From Aureibaculum luteum (GTDB lineage: Bacteria; Bacteroidota; Bacteroidia; Flavobacteriales; Flavobacteriaceae): a stretch of DNA of 64,000 bases. The stretch is from NCBI RefSeq assembly GCF_003449015.1, contig NZ_QRGD01000008.1, positions 124,001 through 188,000 on the forward strand. Direction: 5' to 3'. Below are positions 8,810 through 17,520 of the stretch, one piece after another. A model generated the notes under the pieces. It was given only the letters and a program-made list of their open reading frames with translations, did no database searches and had not been told where the DNA came from. How positions within the stretch are numbered: position 1 is the first letter of the stretch; each line of letters begins with the position of its first letter. Made by a program: the position numbers and the translations under genes.

Positions 8810-9763
8810 ATGTCTGACGTAGCAGCAGTCGAAAATTTAGTAATAAAGTATAAAGAACTTCAACAAGAGGTTGGTAAAATTATTATTGGCCAACACGATG
8901 CAATAGACCATGTATTGCTTTCTGTTTTATGTGGAGGTCACTCTTTACTTATTGGAGTCCCAGGCTTAGCTAAAACTTTATTGGTAAATACTATTTCACA
9001 AACTTTAGGTTTAGATTTTAAGCGGATTCAATTTACGCCAGATTTAATGCCTTCTGATATTATTGGTAGTGAGATACTAGATGAGAATAGACATTTTAAA
9101 TTTATAAAAGGACCGATATTTTCTAATATCGTCTTAGCTGATGAAATTAATAGAACTCCACCTAAGACACAAGCTGCTTTATTAGAAGCAATGCAAGAAA
9201 AGTCAGTTACTGTAGCAGGACATCAATATAAATTAGATGCTCCGTTTTTTGTATTGGCAACGCAAAATCCGATTGAACAAGAAGGGACCTATCCATTACC
9301 TGAAGCACAACTGGATCGATTTATGTTTTCTATATTTTTGGATTATCCTACCTATCAAGAAGAGGTGGATATTGTTAAAAGTACAACAAACGATGAGGTT
9401 AAAGTAATTAACCCTATTTTCTCTGCTCAAGAAATATTGGATTTACAACATTTAATAAGACGTATTCCTGTTGCGGATAATGTAATTGAATATGCCGTAA
9501 GTTTGGTTTCTAAAACAAGACCTAATTCTACAAAAGCAGCACAAATTGTAAATGATTATATAGATTGGGGAGCTGGTCCAAGAGCCTCACAAAACTTAAT
9601 AATTGCAGCGAAAGGGTATGCTGCTATTCATGGTAAATTCTCTCCAGATATTGAAGATGTACAAGCGGTTGCAGAAGCTATTTTACGCCATAGAATCGTG
9701 AAAAATTATAAGGCAGAAGCAGAAGGTATTACAGAAGAACAAATTATAAAGGAGTTGTTTTAA
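8810..9763 (+). CDS. MoxR-family AAA+ ATPase
   Basis: A 317-residue MoxR ATPase. Walker A is G-V-P-G-L-A-K-T near residue 43-50, Walker B L-A-D-E-I-N-R-T-P-P near 107-116, and sensor region A-T-Q-N-P-I-E-Q-E-G-T-Y-P-L-P-E-A-Q-L-D-R-F is intact. Family members act as chaperone-like ATPases that assemble or activate complexes with VWA-domain proteins, and are usually followed by DUF58 and VWA genes. Here the next gene is an unrelated outer-membrane protein, so the usual partners are missing from this window. The ATG at 8810 is preferred over a TTG six bases upstream. It lies 54 bases after the SurA-like gene and may share its transcript. Confidence 0.92.
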   Translation: MSDVAAVENLVIKYKELQQEVGKIIIGQHDAIDHVLLSVLCGGHSLLIGVPGLAKTLLVNTISQTLGLDFKRIQFTPDLMPSDIIGSEILDENRHFKFIKGPIFSNIVLADEINRTPPKTQAALLEAMQEKSVTVAGHQYKLDAPFFVLATQNPIEQEGTYPLPEAQLDRFMFSIFLDYPTYQEEVDIVKSTTNDEVKVINPIFSAQEILDLQHLIRRIPVADNVIEYAVSLVSKTRPNSTKAAQIVNDYIDWGAGPRASQNLIIAAKGYAAIHGKFSPDIEDVQAVAEAILRHRIVKNYKAEAEGITEEQIIKELF

Positions 9764-9962
9764 CTGCTTTCATAATTTGTTATTGCCAGTACTATAATTA
9801 ATAATCAGATTTCTTAAGTTATAAAATTGGATTAAGGCTAATCAGTTATTGGTTTCTTAAGGAACTATGTATTTACTATATTTAATAGTATGTTAAAAAA
9901 ATATAATTTCTACTTTTCGAAACATAATAAACCTTGTAAAATAGCTACTTTAGAAATTACAT

Positions 9963-10847
9963 ATGAGACAAAATTTATTTAAAATTGTAATCATTTTTTT
10001 AATGGGTACAATGCTTTGCTCAGCACAATTGTCTAACCTTGCTAAAATAGATTATACAAGACTACCAATAGGTAATTCAGATGTAGGTTACGACCGCTTT
10101 AGAGGTTTGTTCAATTATCCCATAAAACTAAATGAGGATAGTTTTTTATTGGTAGGGCTGGACTACAGTAAAATTGAATTGTCTTTTGATAAACGTGTTA
10201 CCAATTTTGATATCGATGCCATTGAGGACTTTCAATTACTAGACCTAAACCTAGGTTATACCTACAAGATGAATGATAATTGGCGTGTTGGAGTCCGCTT
10301 ATCAACGGGTTATAGCTCGAATTTGGTAAAGAAATTAACCTTTGAAGATGCGGTGTTCTCAGGTGATTTAGTTTTTATTAATGACAAAAGAAAGGATAGT
10401 ACAGTGTCTAAACCTTATCGGTTGATTCTCGGTGTATCCTATTCAGAAAATAGGGGAATTCCCTTTCCACTTCCATTTATTAGTTATTATCGAAAATTTC
10501 ATCCCAAGTGGTCTTATAATTTAGGGGTTCCTAAATCAAATTTGCAATACCATCTGTCTGAAAAATCTAGAGTTAAATTGGTCGCCGAATTGGACGGGTT
10601 TACAGCCAATATTCAAGATGGACTTTTAGTGAATGATGAAGATATCGCAAGTAAGGCAAACATGTCCATTATCATTGCTGGTTTTAGATATGAATACAAA
10701 ATTACCAAACATCTGGAACTCTATGCAAACCTCGCCAATATCATTAGTAGTAGTGCCAAATTAAAAGACAAAAAACATAATACGGTAACTACGGTCAATA
10801 AGAACAACTTTTACTATTTTAAAACTGGAATACGTTTTAAAATTTAA
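9963..10847 (+). CDS. DUF6268-type outer-membrane beta-barrel protein
   Basis: A 294-residue protein with a signal peptide ending at about residue 21 (FLMGTMLCSAQ). It has alternating hydrophobic and polar strands (for example D-L-N-L-G-Y-T-Y-K-M and F-Y-Y-F-K-T-G-I-R-F) and a C-terminus ending in aromatic/basic residues typical of outer-membrane barrels. It resembles the DUF6268 family of Bacteroidota, whose function is unknown. It has a 200-base leader region and no obvious operon partner. A porin or lipid-transport role is possible but unsupported. Confidence 0.7.
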   Translation: MRQNLFKIVIIFLMGTMLCSAQLSNLAKIDYTRLPIGNSDVGYDRFRGLFNYPIKLNEDSFLLVGLDYSKIELSFDKRVTNFDIDAIEDFQLLDLNLGYTYKMNDNWRVGVRLSTGYSSNLVKKLTFEDAVFSGDLVFINDKRKDSTVSKPYRLILGVSYSENRGIPFPLPFISYYRKFHPKWSYNLGVPKSNLQYHLSEKSRVKLVAELDGFTANIQDGLLVNDEDIASKANMSIIIAGFRYEYKITKHLELYANLANIISSSAKLKDKKHNTVTTVNKNNFYYFKTGIRFKI

Positions 10848-11026
10848 AAGGATACTAAAGAACAATAAATAAAAGAACAAACGGTACTATATATCTTACT
10901 AATGAACTGGTTATTAATAAGAAATAAAATTCTAATAAAAAGAAACGCGAGAAATAAAAGTTCATCTTCAAAACGTTTTTGTTGCTAATAAAGTTGTATT
11001 CACCCAACATTCCAATAATCGAAATG

Positions 11027-11530
11027 TTACTTTCCACATTGTTTTCTGTATCTTAATGTTGCTGGTGCCAATCCAAAAGTGTCTTCTATTAAGAATATGC
11101 TATTTAGTTCTAATAAACCAACTTTAATTAATGCTTGATGATGTATACTATGTTCTAAACAATATGCTAATTCTCTTAAAAGAGAAGTCTGTATTTTTAT
11201 TTGTTTTCCTTCTACAGCACAAAAATCGCCTTCAAGAATGAGCAACTTATCAGAATTAATTGTTTTTAAACCAGTATTTATATTATCAATTATTTGAATT
11301 GCATAGTGTGTGTCTGTTTCAATTAAAGGATTTCTCTTACGGCTGTCATAGTTAATTGTATTCGTTTTTATACCCGATAGAACACATTGGTAAAACTCTA
11401 AAATATGTCTTACATGTTGCCCAATAGTGGCTCCAAATAACGTGTTGGAAGGAAAGTTATATTGCTCATTTGTTAATTGTTGCAATACCTTTTTTATTTC
11501 GTTTAAATTTTCTTGACAAAAAATTTTCAT
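11027..11530 (-). CDS. DinB-family protein
   Basis: A 167-residue four-helix protein of the DinB/YfiT metalloprotein superfamily. The metal-ligand histidines are visible: G-Q-H-V-R-H-I-L-E-F near residue 38-47 and E-H-S-I-H-H-Q-A near 130-137. Family members bind a divalent metal and include thiol-dependent transferases, for example bacillithiol or mycothiol transferases, but most are uncharacterised. It is a monocistronic minus-strand gene, separated from YceI upstream by a strong terminator. A thiol link is tempting given the ergothioneine cluster 3 kb away, but nothing in the sequence ties them together. Confidence 0.8.
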   Translation of the reverse strand: MKIFCQENLNEIKKVLQQLTNEQYNFPSNTLFGATIGQHVRHILEFYQCVLSGIKTNTINYDSRKRNPLIETDTHYAIQIIDNINTGLKTINSDKLLILEGDFCAVEGKQIKIQTSLLRELAYCLEHSIHHQALIKVGLLELNSIFLIEDTFGLAPATLRYRKQCGK

Positions 11531-11630
11531 ACTTCAATTTATAGAAAGTTTCAAATTGGATTTGATACCTATATTTTAATGAAAGACAGCAAAAATAAAT
11601 GCACTGACACATTACTTAAATTAATAGAAA

Positions 11631-11661
11631 AATACCAGTGAAAATAATACTCACTGGTATT
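11631..11661 (-). terminator. Terminator after the sigma-YceI unit
   Basis: A perfect 11-bp inverted repeat (11631-11641 with 11651-11661, 9-base loop) is followed on the minus strand by a T-rich run. It lies about 50 bases after the YceI stop codon. Confidence 0.7.
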
Positions 11662-11664
11662 TAC

Positions 11665-11691
11665 TAGAAAGGTCGCTATGCATCCTTTCTA
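11665..11691 (-). terminator. Second hairpin after YceI
   Basis: A perfect 8-bp inverted repeat (11665-11672 and 11684-11691, 11-base loop) lies between the YceI stop and the main terminator. It has no T-run of its own, so it may be an RNA-stabilising or auxiliary terminator hairpin. Confidence 0.4.
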
Positions 11692-11709
11692 AAAACTCAA
11701 AATCAAAAA

Positions 11710-12255
11710 CTAAAAATTTGCTTCAACAGTTACTTCTACGGTTTTAGCAATATTTGTTGAAGGTTTTCCTTTTTTGAAAGCCACTTCATAATCTGCCAAC
11801 GTAAGGTTGAATTTAGAAGTAAGATTAATTTTTTCTCCTTCTATCTTAAAAGTTACTTTTTCTTTTATTGGTTTTGTAACCCCGTTTATGGTTAAATCAC
11901 CTTCCACATTTGCAGTATAAGAACCATCAGTGTTAAATTTAACATTACCAAGATTAATAATTTTTGCTTTTAGTTTTGCCTTAGGATTGGCTTTTGTATT
12001 TAAAAACTTTTTACTATTGAAATGTTCTTGCATTAAGGCTTTTTCAAATTCAAAACTTTGCATTGGTACTGAAAATACAAGATCTCCTGTACTTGTGTCT
12101 AATGTACTTACAGCTTTGTAATTGTTCGCTTCAATATCCTCTGCGGGTGTCGTAGAGAAAAATTTCATGTGCGTCTTTGAACTTACTTGTTTTTGAGCAA
12201 ATGAACTTACTGTAATTGCTACTAATGCTACGATTGTTAAGAATGATTTTTTCAT
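11710..12255 (-). CDS. YceI family periplasmic protein
   Basis: A 181-residue exported protein with a signal peptide (FLTIVALVAITVSSFAQ). The YceI lipocalin-like barrel, which binds isoprenoid-type lipids in characterised members, is shown by F-F-S-T-T-P-A-E-D-I-E-A and the C-terminal F-N-L-T-L-A-D-Y-E-V segment. It is downstream of an OB-fold protein, a putative anti-sigma protein and an ECF sigma factor on the same strand. YceI genes are often controlled by such sigma factors, and I infer the same here. It may help with oxidative or envelope stress. Confidence 0.88.
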   Translation of the reverse strand: MKKSFLTIVALVAITVSSFAQKQVSSKTHMKFFSTTPAEDIEANNYKAVSTLDTSTGDLVFSVPMQSFEFEKALMQEHFNSKKFLNTKANPKAKLKAKIINLGNVKFNTDGSYTANVEGDLTINGVTKPIKEKVTFKIEGEKINLTSKFNLTLADYEVAFKKGKPSTNIAKTVEVTVEANF

Positions 12256-12301
12256 TTATTTTAAAATTTAATTATTATTGTTATACTTTTTATATACTTG
12301 T

Positions 12302-12769
12302 CTATTTAGAAATAATATCACACTTTTCTAATATTACGTTTTCATACATATCTAAATCAGCATCAAATGCGGCCCCAGATCGAATCACACCTTTTACGGT
12401 TATTTTGTCACCTGTTTTAATGTTTAATGTATGTTCGTTTGTGTCTTGTGTAAAAGTGCAGCTTACACCGGCTTTATCCGTTGCAGATTTTAAAAGGATT
12501 ACTTTTTGATTATTGAAGTCTTCAGAGATTTTAGCAACAAGACCTTCTATTTCTAAAACTTTAGAATTGCCTTCTTCGTCTAAATATTTATTGTTTGCTT
12601 TATTTGAATCCGTAAGGTATTCATTTACGATTTCACTTGCCTGATAACTGAAATCTGTTTTTGTGTTTTGTACATCTCTTTGTGGCTTAAAAAACATCAT
12701 GGCTCCAATAATGCCAATGATTATAATCACGATACCGAGACCTATTACTATTTTTTTTGTGATACTCAT
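12302..12769 (-). CDS. Membrane-anchored OB-fold protein (tRNA_anti-like)
   Basis: A 155-residue protein with one N-terminal membrane segment (IVIGLGIVIIIIGIIGAMMF) and a soluble domain resembling the tRNA_anti-like OB-fold family. Recognisable features are the strands V-L-E-I-E-G-L-V-A-K-I and the G-D-K-I-T-V-K-G-V-I-R-S-G segment. These proteins are known only from sequence, and RNA binding is not established. Despite the family name, an extracytoplasmic location makes tRNA binding unlikely. It lies 46 bases upstream of YceI, and the two are probably co-transcribed. Confidence 0.7.
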   Translation of the reverse strand: MSITKKIVIGLGIVIIIIGIIGAMMFFKPQRDVQNTKTDFSYQASEIVNEYLTDSNKANNKYLDEEGNSKVLEIEGLVAKISEDFNNQKVILLKSATDKAGVSCTFTQDTNEHTLNIKTGDKITVKGVIRSGAAFDADLDMYENVILEKCDIISK

Positions 12770-12844
12770 TTTATTATCTATTTTTTGGTTTACAAAAGAA
12801 TAGACTCTGAGTTTTAATTTCCTGACAAAAAATATTAAAAATTA

Positions 12845-13123
12845 TTATTTTTTTAGTTTTTCAAGAATTTTAGATTTGCTATCATCGGAAAGTTTCGCCT
12901 TATTATGTGGAGTGTTATGGTTAAATAATTTACCAATAGCATTGTCTAAAAATTTTGAACGATGTGCATATGCATTACATGTATTACACATAGACTTGTG
13001 GAGTTGTAATTGTGCTTTTTCTGTTAAAGATAATTTAGAAATAGCCTCTTTATCTATTAACTCAGTTGTTTTTTTACAAGAGTTAATTAATTTATTCATT
13101 ATTTTTTGTAGTATCTTTTTCAT
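12845..13123 (-). CDS. Small putative anti-sigma factor with zinc-binding motif
   Basis: A 92-residue soluble protein. It resembles the zinc-binding anti-sigma domain: H-K-S-M-C-N-T-C (about residues 44-51) gives an H-x3-C-x2-C pattern, and an earlier C-K-K-T lies near 18. It follows the ECF sigma gene with 14 bases between them, the usual place for a cognate anti-sigma factor. I chose the ATG at 13123. A longer frame upstream would overlap the sigma gene. There is no membrane segment, so it would act as a cytoplasmic regulator of the sigma factor. The function is inferred from motif and position. Confidence 0.7.
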   Translation of the reverse strand: MKKILQKIMNKLINSCKKTTELIDKEAISKLSLTEKAQLQLHKSMCNTCNAYAHRSKFLDNAIGKLFNHNTPHNKAKLSDDSKSKILEKLKK

Positions 13124-13137
13124 TACATTACTTCTTT

Positions 13138-13719
13138 TCAGACCCAATTTGTTTCTAAACATTCTTTTAGTAAAAGTTTAGCTCTATGCACGATCTGCCA
13201 ATAATTCGACACGGTAATCCCCAAATCCTGACAAATTTCTTTCGCCTTTTTATCTGTTAAATACTTTGAAGTGATAGCGGTTTTCCATTTTTCTGGTAAA
13301 TTATCAATACAAGCAGCCATTACGCCATTAAATTCTGGGTTGTCTAATAATTCCTCTTCTTGATCCCAAATAGGGTCTATTTCTCTTGTTTTCCAGCCAT
13401 TAGTTTCATTAAATAAATTATCAGATAATTGAAACCCTGCCTTTTCGGATAGTTTAAATTCGTGCTTTTTAATTTTCGCGTTTTTACGATAAAAATCGAT
13501 GATTTTATTATTCAAAATAGAAAATAACCATGTTTTGGGTTGGCTTTTTCCTTTAAAACTATCTATTTTATGAAAAGCAGACACAAAGGTATCTTGAACT
13601 AAATCTTCTGCTGTTTCTTTAGAAGAAGTCTTGTATAATGCCCATGAATAAAGAGCATCACTAAACTGATTGACCCAGTTTTCAAATACAATTGTAGTAT
13701 TACCTTTTTTAACTTCCAT
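13138..13719 (-). CDS. ECF-type RNA polymerase sigma factor
   Basis: A 193-residue sigma-70-family protein of the ECF group. Region 2 is seen in A-E-D-L-V-Q-D-T-F-V-S-A-F and P-K-T-W-L-F-S-I-L-N-N-K-I-I-D, and region 4 in the C-terminal helix-turn-helix beginning A-K-E-I-C-Q-D-L-G-I-T-V-S-N-Y-W. The gene heads a minus-strand set with a putative anti-sigma protein, an OB-fold protein and YceI. It has an unusually long acidic linker between regions 2 and 4 (about residues 80-120). A promoter-like sequence of the housekeeping type lies at 13749-13775. Confidence 0.92.
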   Translation of the reverse strand: MEVKKGNTTIVFENWVNQFSDALYSWALYKTSSKETAEDLVQDTFVSAFHKIDSFKGKSQPKTWLFSILNNKIIDFYRKNAKIKKHEFKLSEKAGFQLSDNLFNETNGWKTREIDPIWDQEEELLDNPEFNGVMAACIDNLPEKWKTAITSKYLTDKKAKEICQDLGITVSNYWQIVHRAKLLLKECLETNWV

Positions 13720-14050
13720 GAAAATTTAAGTCCGTAATTATAATAAATCAAATATACTATTTTAAAACCTTTCAAAAATTTGTATTATAAACCTATATAT
13801 CTGAAATAATGTGAGAATACATTATTGCAAATTGGTGACTGAAAATAAACTAAATTATGTTTATTAAATATAAATAGTTATTTTTAAAAGATTCAATACT
13901 ATTTATTATTAAATGAAATAGTTGGAGTATGCGTTTATAAAGCAATTATTAAGTAAAACGGAATGCTTTATAAACCAAAGGTAAAAGTCTAAATAAGTTT
14001 TCTATAATTGATTAATAGAAGGCAGTTTAAAATTAAAATCTATACATAAT
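13720..14050. other. Divergent intergenic region, sigma operon / egt cluster
   Basis: 331 bases without a gene. It holds the minus-strand promoter at 13749-13775. I see no clear plus-strand promoter box, RNA structure or coding remnant in the rest. Confidence 0.6.
13749..13775 (-). promoter_or_regulatory. Promoter of the ECF sigma operon
   Basis: On the minus strand TTG (13773-13775) is separated by 16 bases from TATATTTG (13749-13756), matching the -33/-7 elements with a slightly short spacer. The sigma start codon is about 30 bases downstream. Confidence 0.45.
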
Positions 14051-14332
14051 ATGAAAGCAATATTTAATAATAGTATTATAGCTGAGAGTAATAACACTAT
14101 AGAAGTAGAAGGCAACCACTACTTTCCATTAGAGAGTTTGAATATTCAATATTTTAAAGAAAGTTCACATGAAAGTACATGTCCTTGGAAAGGTCTAGCA
14201 TCCTATTACGACATAGAGGTTAACGGTAAAGTATCGAAGGATGCTGGTTGGTATTACAAAACCCCTTCGGAAGCGGCAAAACAAATAAAAAATCACGTAG
14301 CCTTCTGGAAAGATGTAACAGTATCAAGTTAA
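14051..14332 (+). CDS. DUF427 family protein
   Basis: A 93-residue protein of the DUF427 family, a small beta fold of unknown function. Family hallmarks are Y-F-P-L-E-S-L, the S-T-C-P-W-K-G segment (C-P-W-K-G, about residues 43-47), A-S-Y-Y-D-I and the C-terminal H-V-A-F-W. It is the first gene of the plus-strand thiol cluster, 79 bases before msrA. A functional link with EgtB/EgtD is inferred only from position. Confidence 0.88.
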   Translation: MKAIFNNSIIAESNNTIEVEGNHYFPLESLNIQYFKESSHESTCPWKGLASYYDIEVNGKVSKDAGWYYKTPSEAAKQIKNHVAFWKDVTVSS

Positions 14333-14411
14333 TAGGTTAGTATTAGGCTTATTTATTAGACAAATAGTACTTAATTATAAAATTGAATTTAGTAACGCTC
14401 ATGGCTTAAAT

Positions 14412-14921
14412 TTGAATAGTTTACATAAAATAGGATTTGGAGGAGGTTGTCATTGGTGTACAGAAGCTGTGTTTCAATATTTAAAAGGTGTAGTAAAAGT
14501 AGAGCAGGGGTGGATTGCTTCTAATGGGGATAACAACTCATTTTCAGAAGCTGTTATTGTTCATTTTGATAATGAAATTTCATTGAATGTTCTCACGGAA
14601 ATTCATTTACATACCCATAAGAGTACAGTTTACCATAGCAGGGGTGATAAATATAGATCTGCAATTTATACTTTTTCTACGGCCCAATATGAAGAGAGTG
14701 AAACAATACTAAGAAATTTACAAACGAGATTTGAAAGTAAAATTATTACAAAAATAGTGCCCTTTATTGCGTTTAAGGCATCAAGAGTACAAATTCAAAA
14801 TTACTATATAACAAATCCAGAAAAACCTTTTTGCAAAACCTTTATAAATCCTAAATTAAAATTATTGTTGGATAAATTTTCAGATTATGTAAAAAGTGAA
14901 AATATGCAATTGGCAGATTAA
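14412..14921 (+). CDS. msrA: Divergent peptide-methionine (S)-S-oxide reductase
   Basis: MsrA reduces the S-epimer of methionine sulfoxide in proteins through a sulfenic-acid intermediate on the N-terminal cysteine. The 169-residue protein has the nucleophile in G-G-G-C-H-W-C-T-E-A-V-F (Cys13). The usual G-C-F-W is G-C-H-W here, and the downstream G-Y-x-G-G is replaced by Q-G-W-I-A-S. A later Y-H-S-x-G-D-x-Y-R-S-A-I-Y segment is conserved. The start appears to be the TTG at 14412, as no ATG occurs before the catalytic motif. It lies between DUF427 and EgtB on the same strand. The recycling thiol might be supplied by the neighbouring flavoprotein, which is inference. Confidence 0.82.
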   Translation: MNSLHKIGFGGGCHWCTEAVFQYLKGVVKVEQGWIASNGDNNSFSEAVIVHFDNEISLNVLTEIHLHTHKSTVYHSRGDKYRSAIYTFSTAQYEESETILRNLQTRFESKIITKIVPFIAFKASRVQIQNYYITNPEKPFCKTFINPKLKLLLDKFSDYVKSENMQLAD

Positions 14922-14957
14922 CATAAAAACGATCAATAAATATAAATTTTAATTCCT

Positions 14958-16112
14958 TTGAAAATAGCAATACTAAATACGTTTAATGAGATCCGAAAAC
15001 GAACAGAAAACATATGTAAACCTTTGGTGATAGAAGATTATTCTGTTCAGCCCATTATTGATGTGTCGCCACCAAAATGGCATTTGGCTCATTCTACTTG
15101 GTTTTTTGAACAATTTGTACTCAAGAAGTTTAAAAAAAATTATCCTGTTTATGATGATGATTTTGCCTACTTATTTAATAGTTACTACAACAATGCAGGT
15201 GAACGCGTTTTACGTCCTAATCGAGGATTGATGACACGGCCAACGGTGAGTGAGGTTTATGAGTATCGTCAATATGTTACGAAGCATATAAATGAATTGT
15301 TAAAAGAGAATCAATCAGATGAACTTTTAGAATTGATTGAAATTGGAATTAATCATGAGCAACAACACCAAGAATTATTGGTGTATGATATCAAATATAT
15401 TTTAGGAAATCAACCTACTTTTCCTAAATATGATGGTGATATTTTTCTTCAAGAAGAAAAACAAGTACAAAAATTCATTCCTTTTAAAGAAGGTGTTTAT
15501 GAGATTGGGTATAAAGGTGATGACTTTTGTTTTGATAATGAGTTAGGTGTACATAAAGTGTATGTGCAGCCTTTTGAAATTTCAAATAAATTGGTGACTA
15601 ATAAAGAATACCTCGAGTTTATGGAAGCTGGAGGTTATCAGGATTTTAATTTGTGGCATGCTGAAGGGTGGGATTTTATTCAGAAAAATAATTTAAAAGC
15701 ACCTTTATATTGGCATTTCACTAAAGGAGGTTGGAAATATTATCAATTTAATGGATTGGAAGATATTAACCCTAATCTACCTGTAATGCATATTAGTTAT
15801 TATGAAGCATATGCATTTGCAGAATGGAAAAAAATGCGTTTACCAACTGAATTTGAATGGGAAATAGCAGCTGACCAATTAAATTACGGACAACTTTGGG
15901 AGTGGACCGCAAGTGCTTACCAACCGTATCCAAATTTCACTAAAGCAGATGGAGCTTTAGGTGAGTACAACGGAAAATTTATGGTGAATTTACAAGTATT
16001 ACGAGGAGCCTCCATAGCAACACCAAAAAACCACAGTAGAAAGACGTATAGAAACTTTTTTCATTCTAGCTTACAATGGATGTTCTCTGGTATTAGGCTC
16101 GGCTCACGTTAA
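14958..16112 (+). CDS. egtB: Ergothioneine sulfoxide synthase EgtB
   Basis: EgtB is a mononuclear non-haem iron enzyme that joins a thiol substrate to the C2 of hercynine with O2, forming a sulfoxide. The protein has 384 residues. The N-terminal DinB-like domain carries H-L-A-H-S-T-W and the iron-binding H-E-Q-Q-H-Q-E, which fits HxxxHxE. The C-terminal formylglycine-generating-enzyme-like domain ends with W-E-W-T-A-S-A-Y and V-L-R-G-A-S-I-A-T-P, then R-N-F-F-H. The start is the TTG at 14958, since no in-frame ATG precedes the first domain. No EgtA, EgtC or EgtE gene is adjacent, so the thiol donor may be free cysteine or another thiol. EgtD lies two genes downstream. Confidence 0.92.
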   Translation: MKIAILNTFNEIRKRTENICKPLVIEDYSVQPIIDVSPPKWHLAHSTWFFEQFVLKKFKKNYPVYDDDFAYLFNSYYNNAGERVLRPNRGLMTRPTVSEVYEYRQYVTKHINELLKENQSDELLELIEIGINHEQQHQELLVYDIKYILGNQPTFPKYDGDIFLQEEKQVQKFIPFKEGVYEIGYKGDDFCFDNELGVHKVYVQPFEISNKLVTNKEYLEFMEAGGYQDFNLWHAEGWDFIQKNNLKAPLYWHFTKGGWKYYQFNGLEDINPNLPVMHISYYEAYAFAEWKKMRLPTEFEWEIAADQLNYGQLWEWTASAYQPYPNFTKADGALGEYNGKFMVNLQVLRGASIATPKNHSRKTYRNFFHSSLQWMFSGIRLGSR

Positions 16113-16152
16113 GCTATTTCAGCTTTAAAATGGCACAACATAAATATAAAAT

Positions 16153-17520
16153 ATGAAACAAAAATTTGATAGTATCATTATAGGCTCAGGTCAAGCGGGT
16201 ACACCATTGCTATTTTCATTAGCATCAAAAGGTAAGAAAGTAGCATTTATAGAAAAAACACATGTTGGAGGTACCTGTTTAAATGTAGGTTGTACCCCAA
16301 CTAAAACCTATGTGGCTAGTGCCCGAAGAATGTGGGATATTAAACATAGTAATGATGTTGGTGTAGATTTTGAAGGCTCTTTTAGAGCCAATATGAATGC
16401 CATAAAGGATAGAAAAGATGCCTTAATTGCAAAGTCAGTACAAGGTATACATAGTGCCATTGAAAATAATAAACATATTCATTTCTTTAAAGGGGAAGCT
16501 CATTTTGTCTCAGATAATGTAGTAAGCGTAAATGATGAAATTTTAACGGCTGATGAAATTTTTATTAATGTAGGTGGACGAGCATTTGTACCTGATGAAT
16601 ATAAAGATATTCCGCATTTAACCAATGTCTCTATTTTAAACTTAAAAGAGCTTCCAAAGCACCTTATTATTGTTGGTGGAAGTTATATAGGATTGGAATT
16701 TGGACAAATATTTAAGCGTTTTGGAAGTAAAGTAACTATTATAGAACGAGGTGAGCGTATAATAAGTAGAGAAGATATTGCTATTAGCGATGAAATTCTA
16801 AAGTTTTTAAAAGCTGATGGTATAGAATTTGTTTTAAATGCAAAAAAAATAACACCCTCCTATAATGGGAATCAAGTTTCTTTAAAGATAAATGATGATG
16901 TTGAAGTTTCAGGATCTCATTTGTTATTAGCCATTGGTAGAAAGCCTAATACTGACATTGTAAAGATAGAAAATACAACTATTTCAGTAAATGAAAGAGG
17001 TTTTATAAATGTAAACGACTATTGCGAAACTAATGTGAAAGGCATTTTCGCATTAGGAGATTGTAACGGAAAAGGAGCATTTACACATACGGCATATAAT
17101 GATTATCAAATTGTTGAAAATTATTTATTTGCTGATAAGAGCAGAAAAATCTCTGATAGAATATCTACATATGGATTATTTGTAGATCCACCATTAGGTC
17201 GTTGTGGAATGACAAAAGCAGAAGCACTTTCTAAAGGAATAAATGTATTAGAAGGCAAACGTGAAATGTCTAGAATTGCCAGGGCCAAAGAAAAAGCAGA
17301 AACGTATGGTTTTATGAGTATTTTGGTAGACGCGGATACCGATCAAATTATTGGTGCTAGTGTTTTAGGTACAGGCGGAGATGAAATTGTTACTAGTATT
17401 TTAAATGTGATGTACGCTAAAAAATCCTATAAATTAATAAGAGATTCTGTGGTTTTACATCCTACCATTTCGGAATTAATACCAACCACTTTAGAAAAAC
17501 TAAAAGCGATACATGAATAA
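16153..17520 (+). CDS. Mercuric-reductase-like FAD/NAD(P)-disulfide oxidoreductase
   Basis: A 455-residue class I pyridine-nucleotide disulfide oxidoreductase. The FAD-binding G-S-G-Q-A-G starts at residue 11, the redox pair is C42 and C47 in G-G-T-C-L-N-V-G-C, the NAD(P)-binding G-G-S-Y-I-G-L-E-F lies near 175, a second FAD motif A-L-G-D-C-N is near 302, and the active-site H-P-T-I-S-E near 436. It lacks the N-terminal HMA domain and C-terminal cysteine pair of true mercuric reductase, so mercury is unlikely to be the substrate. Sitting between egtB and egtD, and overlapping egtD by 8 bases, it may reduce a low-molecular-weight disulfide. The substrate is not known. Confidence 0.85.
   Translation: MKQKFDSIIIGSGQAGTPLLFSLASKGKKVAFIEKTHVGGTCLNVGCTPTKTYVASARRMWDIKHSNDVGVDFEGSFRANMNAIKDRKDALIAKSVQGIHSAIENNKHIHFFKGEAHFVSDNVVSVNDEILTADEIFINVGGRAFVPDEYKDIPHLTNVSILNLKELPKHLIIVGGSYIGLEFGQIFKRFGSKVTIIERGERIISREDIAISDEILKFLKADGIEFVLNAKKITPSYNGNQVSLKINDDVEVSGSHLLLAIGRKPNTDIVKIENTTISVNERGFINVNDYCETNVKGIFALGDCNGKGAFTHTAYNDYQIVENYLFADKSRKISDRISTYGLFVDPPLGRCGMTKAEALSKGINVLEGKREMSRIARAKEKAETYGFMSILVDADTDQIIGASVLGTGGDEIVTSILNVMYAKKSYKLIRDSVVLHPTISELIPTTLEKLKAIHE

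Noticed and set aside
10855-11037. Minus-strand 60-residue hydrophobic reading frame
   Set aside because: It overlaps the DinB gene by 11 bases, has no recognisable motif, and its composition is what AT-rich noncoding DNA gives by chance.
16153-17520. Annotation as a true mercuric reductase
   Set aside because: The N-terminal HMA domain and the C-terminal Cys pair needed for Hg(II) are missing, and no mer genes are adjacent.
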